Source: a virus. From it: DNA of 39,541 nucleotides. This document shows, one piece after another, positions 37,650 through 39,541 of this stretch (positions within the stretch are counted from its first letter, which is position 1; the number at the start of each line of letters is the position of its first letter). Location: IMG/VR virus record IMGVR_UViG_3300022752_003243, positions 1 to 39,541 of that record. One strand, written 5' to 3'. Under the pieces are notes generated by a model. That model had not been told where the DNA came from and did no database searches. It was given only the letters and a program-made list of their open reading frames with translations. The translations under genes were made by a program, and so were the position numbers.

Positions 37650-37932
37650 CTTCTTCGTCCTCGTAAGTAGATGGTTCTTCGAATAATTCGTCTATCTTTT
37701 GTTGTAAAACTCTTTTTTGAAGTTCTTGTAAATCTTCGTCTGTGAATCTTACCACGAGTAATGGATCTCCTGCCTTAACGTCATTCATTTCTGGATGCTT
37801 TACCTTTGGACTTTTTGAGTATCCATGGTGAGCATTCATTACCATCCAACCCTGCACAAACATTGATAGTGCAATACCCACAAGAACAAACCAAGGAACC
37901 AAAAAGATTAGTTCAGCGTGATTTTGAGCCAT
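37642..37932 (-). CDS. membrane protein with acidic tail, 96 aa (paralogue of 3845-4066)
   Basis: Start at 37932 (MAQNHAELIFLVPWFVLVGI); the frame is open to 38010. One hydrophobic span, then VKHPEMNDVKAGDPLLVVRF and an acidic end EDEEDE. The C-terminal HPEM and LLVVRF motifs recall the gene at 3845-4066. The start Met codon overlaps the upstream gene by 25 bases. Function unknown. Confidence 0.65.
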   Translation of the reverse strand: MAQNHAELIFLVPWFVLVGIALSMFVQGWMVMNAHHGYSKSPKVKHPEMNDVKAGDPLLVVRFTDEDLQELQKRVLQQKIDELFEEPSTYEDEEDE

Positions 37933-38114
37933 GGTAATAAAGGTGGGATTACCCCAACTAGTCTTAGAAGTCCCTCTGCAAATAAAGCAAGAACCACCCA
38001 ACCGACGCACATACTAATGATAGAAGCATTACGGTTGTGTCGTCGTATAGCAGCATCAATCATCTCCTGCACTTCTGTACGAGTTACATAATCATCGTCA
38101 AAAGGTTCCATCAT
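37908..38114 (-). CDS. single-span membrane protein, 68 aa
   Basis: MMEPFDDDYVTRTEVQEMID, a basic stretch (IRRHNRNAS), then a hydrophobic span (ISMCVGWVVLALFAEGLLRL). ATGA overlap with the upstream gene. No family recognised. Confidence 0.6.
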   Translation of the reverse strand: MMEPFDDDYVTRTEVQEMIDAAIRRHNRNASIISMCVGWVVLALFAEGLLRLVGVIPPLLPWLKITLN

Positions 38115-38260
38115 TTCTCGTCTCCAAGAAACTTTGCCAGAGGGTCTCTTCTGGTTTTGACTATTTCACACGCTCTTCGGTAAAACATATTATCTGTATT
38201 GCCAGACTGTTCGAAGGTCTCCTTGATCTTCACCCAATTATCATAGGTGTGCTGATCCAT
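38111..38260 (-). CDS. small hypothetical protein, 49 aa
   Basis: MDQHTYDNWVKIKETFEQSG and NMFYRRACEIVKTRRDPLAK; helical, charged, soluble. The first gene after the promoter at 38287; the stop overlaps the next ATG (ATGA). No family recognised. Confidence 0.65.
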   Translation of the reverse strand: MDQHTYDNWVKIKETFEQSGNTDNMFYRRACEIVKTRRDPLAKFLGDEK

Positions 38261-38286
38261 AGGGTTTAGGTTGAATACTACTAGTT

Positions 38287-38314
38287 ATGATAGTGAGTAC
38301 TTCTACTTTGTCAA
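38287..38314 (-). promoter_or_regulatory. sigma70-type promoter
   Basis: TTGACA (38314-38309), 16 bases, TATCAT (38292-38287) on the minus strand, about 20 bases upstream of the ATG at 38260. It drives the small genes down to about 37.3 kb. Confidence 0.7.
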
Positions 38315-38372
38315 GTTTGTGTTGATACAAAAATATAGATTAAGAAAATCTAAACTTTTGTAATATTTGTAA

Positions 38373-38459
38373 CGGAAACGACTGGATTTGAACCAGTGGA
38401 GGTGTTACCCTCATTTGTTTTCAAGACAAACGCAATAAACCAGACTCTGCCACGTTTCC
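38373..38459 (-). tRNA. tRNA-Ser (UGA)
   Basis: 87 nt class II tRNA. Acceptor GGAAACG/CGTTTCC, anticodon stem TTTGT/ACAAA with loop CTTGAAA (UGA), long variable arm GAGGGTAACACCTC, T arm ACTGG-TTCAAAT-CCAGT, discriminator G. No encoded CCA. Confidence 0.93.
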
Positions 38460-38470
38460 AATAAAAGTCC

Positions 38471-38722
38471 TCAACGGACTTCAAAATCTAATTTACGAAC
38501 TTTTCTTTTTCTTCTCTCTTCCTGCCAAGCAATATCTTGAGAGGATAGCACACTTTTATTTTGATTTTCTTTTAAAGAGTTTAGCATTACAACTCTTGAT
38601 AAGTCAAGTGCTGAAATTCTATCTCCACGAATTGTTGCCATATTTGGACAACCACAGGTTACTGTTTTTGATGGATGTCCGTGCAATTCTCTATTGCAAT
38701 CTTTGCATCTTATTGAAAGCAT
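38471..38722 (-). CDS. small zinc-ribbon-like protein, 83 aa
   Basis: MLSIRCKDCNRELHGHPSKT is followed by TCGCPN, so Cys6/Cys9 and Cys23/Cys25 could bind zinc, in the style of small phage zinc-ribbon proteins. The C-terminal half is basic (ERRKRKVRKLDFEVR). Nucleic-acid binding is plausible but unproven. Confidence 0.65.
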   Translation of the reverse strand: MLSIRCKDCNRELHGHPSKTVTCGCPNMATIRGDRISALDLSRVVMLNSLKENQNKSVLSSQDIAWQEERRKRKVRKLDFEVR

Positions 38723-38737
38723 TGTTCTTCATCCTTA

Positions 38738-39172
38738 TCACTGTAAATGTGATCTCAATTGCCATACAAACTTACCATGAGATTCCATTAAGTCTTGAAC
38801 CAGATTAGCAGTTGCATATTGCTTTTGTGTTTCAGACTCTTCAGAAATCTCTTGCATTAACTCACAAAACTTAGTGTTATTATCAAGCAATTCCTGAAGC
38901 ATTTCTTTTGCTCCCGTAGAGCTTGCTGCTTCTTTAATTTGTGTTACCTCAAGCATTCTTGAAAGGGAACTTAAAGGTTTAATATTCAGATATCTCATAT
39001 GTTCTGAGAGACGATCAATCTCCTCAAACATAGTCTCATACTGTCCACCAAAAAGTTGATGAAGTTGAGTAAAATCTTCTCCAACTACATTCCAGTGAAA
39101 TGCCCAAGTTTTATGAAACAAAACAAAAAGTGATGACTGAGCATCACTTAAGAGTTTAAACAGTTTTTCCAT
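38738..39172 (-). CDS. Dps/ferritin-like protein, 144 aa
   Basis: From the ATG at 39172 (MEKLFKLLSDAQSSLFVLFH). The Dps ferroxidase signature is present: FHWNVVGEDFTQLHQLFGGQ and EEIDRLSEHMR, giving the two His, Asp and Glu that form the inter-subunit iron site. Four helices fit a Dps dodecamer. It would store iron, remove peroxide or protect DNA. The frame is open to 39199, but that start lies between a late promoter (39189-39196) and the tRNA-Val; the shorter form is preferred. Confidence 0.83.
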   Translation of the reverse strand: MEKLFKLLSDAQSSLFVLFHKTWAFHWNVVGEDFTQLHQLFGGQYETMFEEIDRLSEHMRYLNIKPLSSLSRMLEVTQIKEAASSTGAKEMLQELLDNNTKFCELMQEISEESETQKQYATANLVQDLMESHGKFVWQLRSHLQ

Positions 39173-39188
39173 TATACTCTTTTTTGAA

Positions 39189-39196
39189 TATTTATG
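39189..39196 (-). promoter_or_regulatory. T4-type late promoter of the Dps-like gene
   Basis: CATAAATA on the minus strand, 16-17 bases before the ATG at 39172 and directly after the 3' end of tRNA-Val. Confidence 0.55.
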
Positions 39197-39200
39197 CAAG

Positions 39201-39272
39201 TGGGAGCAGAGGGATTTGAACCCCCGACTGTCTGAATGTAAGTCAGAAACTCTACCACTGAGTTATGCTCCC
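39201..39272 (-). tRNA. tRNA-Val (UAC)
   Basis: 72 nt. Acceptor GGGAGCA/TGCTCCC, anticodon stem TCTGA/TCAGA with loop CTTACAT (UAC), T arm GGGGG-TTCAAAT-CCCTC, discriminator A, no encoded CCA. Confidence 0.93.
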
Positions 39273-39276
39273 AAAT

Positions 39277-39342
39277 GGGTAGTGAGTGCCCACCACCCGC
39301 AGAAGACACTTTCTGCGATTTTCACTGCATTAGAGGGCAGTG
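39277..39342 (-). repeat. three adjacent hairpins between tRNA-Asn and tRNA-Val
   Basis: Arms at 39277-39284/39291-39298 (7 of 8 paired), 39298-39304/39311-39317 (7 bp, CGCAGAA/TTCTGCG) and 39323-39328/39337-39342 (6 bp, CACTGC/GCAGTG). The 194-base spacer otherwise has no convincing gene. Processing or spacer structure is plausible. Confidence 0.45.
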
Positions 39343-39466
39343 AATAAGAAAGATAGGCAGGTGCGGTATCCGTCGTGCGTTTCAGAAGTGTCACCGAGTC
39401 CCATGCTCCTTTTTCTTTCCTTACCTTTCTCAATTTGGAAGACCCAGACATTTCCAGTCCTTCCAA

Positions 39467-39538
39467 CTCCCCCGACAAGATTCGAACTTGTGACCTGGAA
39501 ATTAACAGTTTCTCGCGCTACCGCTGCGCCACAGGGGA
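39467..39538 (-). tRNA. tRNA-Asn (GUU)
   Basis: 72 nt. Acceptor TCCCCTG/CGGGGGA, anticodon loop CTGTTAA (GUU), T arm ACAAG-TTCGAAT-CTTGT, discriminator G, no encoded CCA. It lies close to the window edge but is complete. Confidence 0.93.
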
Positions 39539-39541
39539 ATA

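Noticed and set aside
39263-39478. A 71-codon frame spanning the spacer between tRNA-Val and tRNA-Asn
   Set aside because: It runs into both tRNA genes at its ends, its internal part is made of hairpins, and it has no convincing ribosome site. Treated as chance.
1-39541. CRISPR arrays, insertion sequences, integrase or attachment sites
   Set aside because: No direct-repeat array, transposase, integrase or flanking duplication was seen; the only mobile elements are the introns and their endonucleases.

Overview
This window is a stretch of a T4-like (Myoviridae-type) cyanophage genome infecting marine Synechococcus or Prochlorococcus. The evidence is a phage-type psbA (photosystem II D1), two high-light-inducible (hli) genes, speD, a glutaredoxin, an endonuclease VII-like protein, T4-type late promoters (T/CATAAATA), tightly overlapping small genes and a tRNA cluster, all in AT-rich DNA. 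Almost everything is on the minus strand, so read the window from right to left; the exception is a plus-strand island at about 8.6-11.0 kb.

Layout from the right end: (1) 35.8-39.5 kb is a tRNA region (Asn, Val, Ser, Pro, a class-II tRNA with an odd UAU anticodon, and a CAU tRNA) mixed with very small genes, a Dps-like protein and a Phd/YefM-like antitoxin. (2) 14.2-35.7 kb is a run of 26 overlapping or abutting genes for surface glycan synthesis. It holds RfbB, RfbC, a GDP-mannose 3,5-epimerase, four other sugar-nucleotide enzymes, an E1/RfbH-type 3-dehydratase, about ten glycosyltransferases (three or four with fucosyltransferase-like folds), several methyltransferases, an NAD synthetase and a nucleotidyltransferase. 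It looks like one long operon with a promoter at each of about 35.77 and 33.01 kb. (3) 13.5-14.2 kb is a photosynthesis micro-operon: hli, a 28-aa membrane peptide, a 53-aa protein, hli and a 15-aa peptide, every junction overlapping by one base (TGATG or TAATG). (4) 11.0-13.5 kb is a probable lysis cassette: a C39-like peptidase, a GH19 endolysin, a holin-like protein and a Gln/Pro-rich protein. The endolysin appears to be made by a dnaX-type -1 ribosomal frameshift. (5) 8.6-11.0 kb on the plus strand is a late-expressed group of secreted or membrane proteins ending in a secreted thermonuclease.

(6) 5.7-8.6 kb is psbA, split into three exons by two related group I introns. The upstream intron carries an HNH endonuclease with its own late promoter inside a hairpin, and a second, free-standing endonuclease VII-like gene follows the psbA terminator. 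Joining the exons restores a 360-residue D1 protein. (7) 0-5.7 kb has a metallophosphoesterase, glutaredoxin, a run of phage-conserved proteins of unknown function, speD, and then a block of small genes from a consensus promoter at about 2.37 kb.

The genes fit a lytic phage that sustains host photosynthesis (psbA, hli), adjusts polyamine, redox and NAD metabolism (speD, glutaredoxin, nadE), and carries a large glycan cluster that probably alters the host surface or decorates the virion. All functional calls rest on motifs read by eye; no database search was run.
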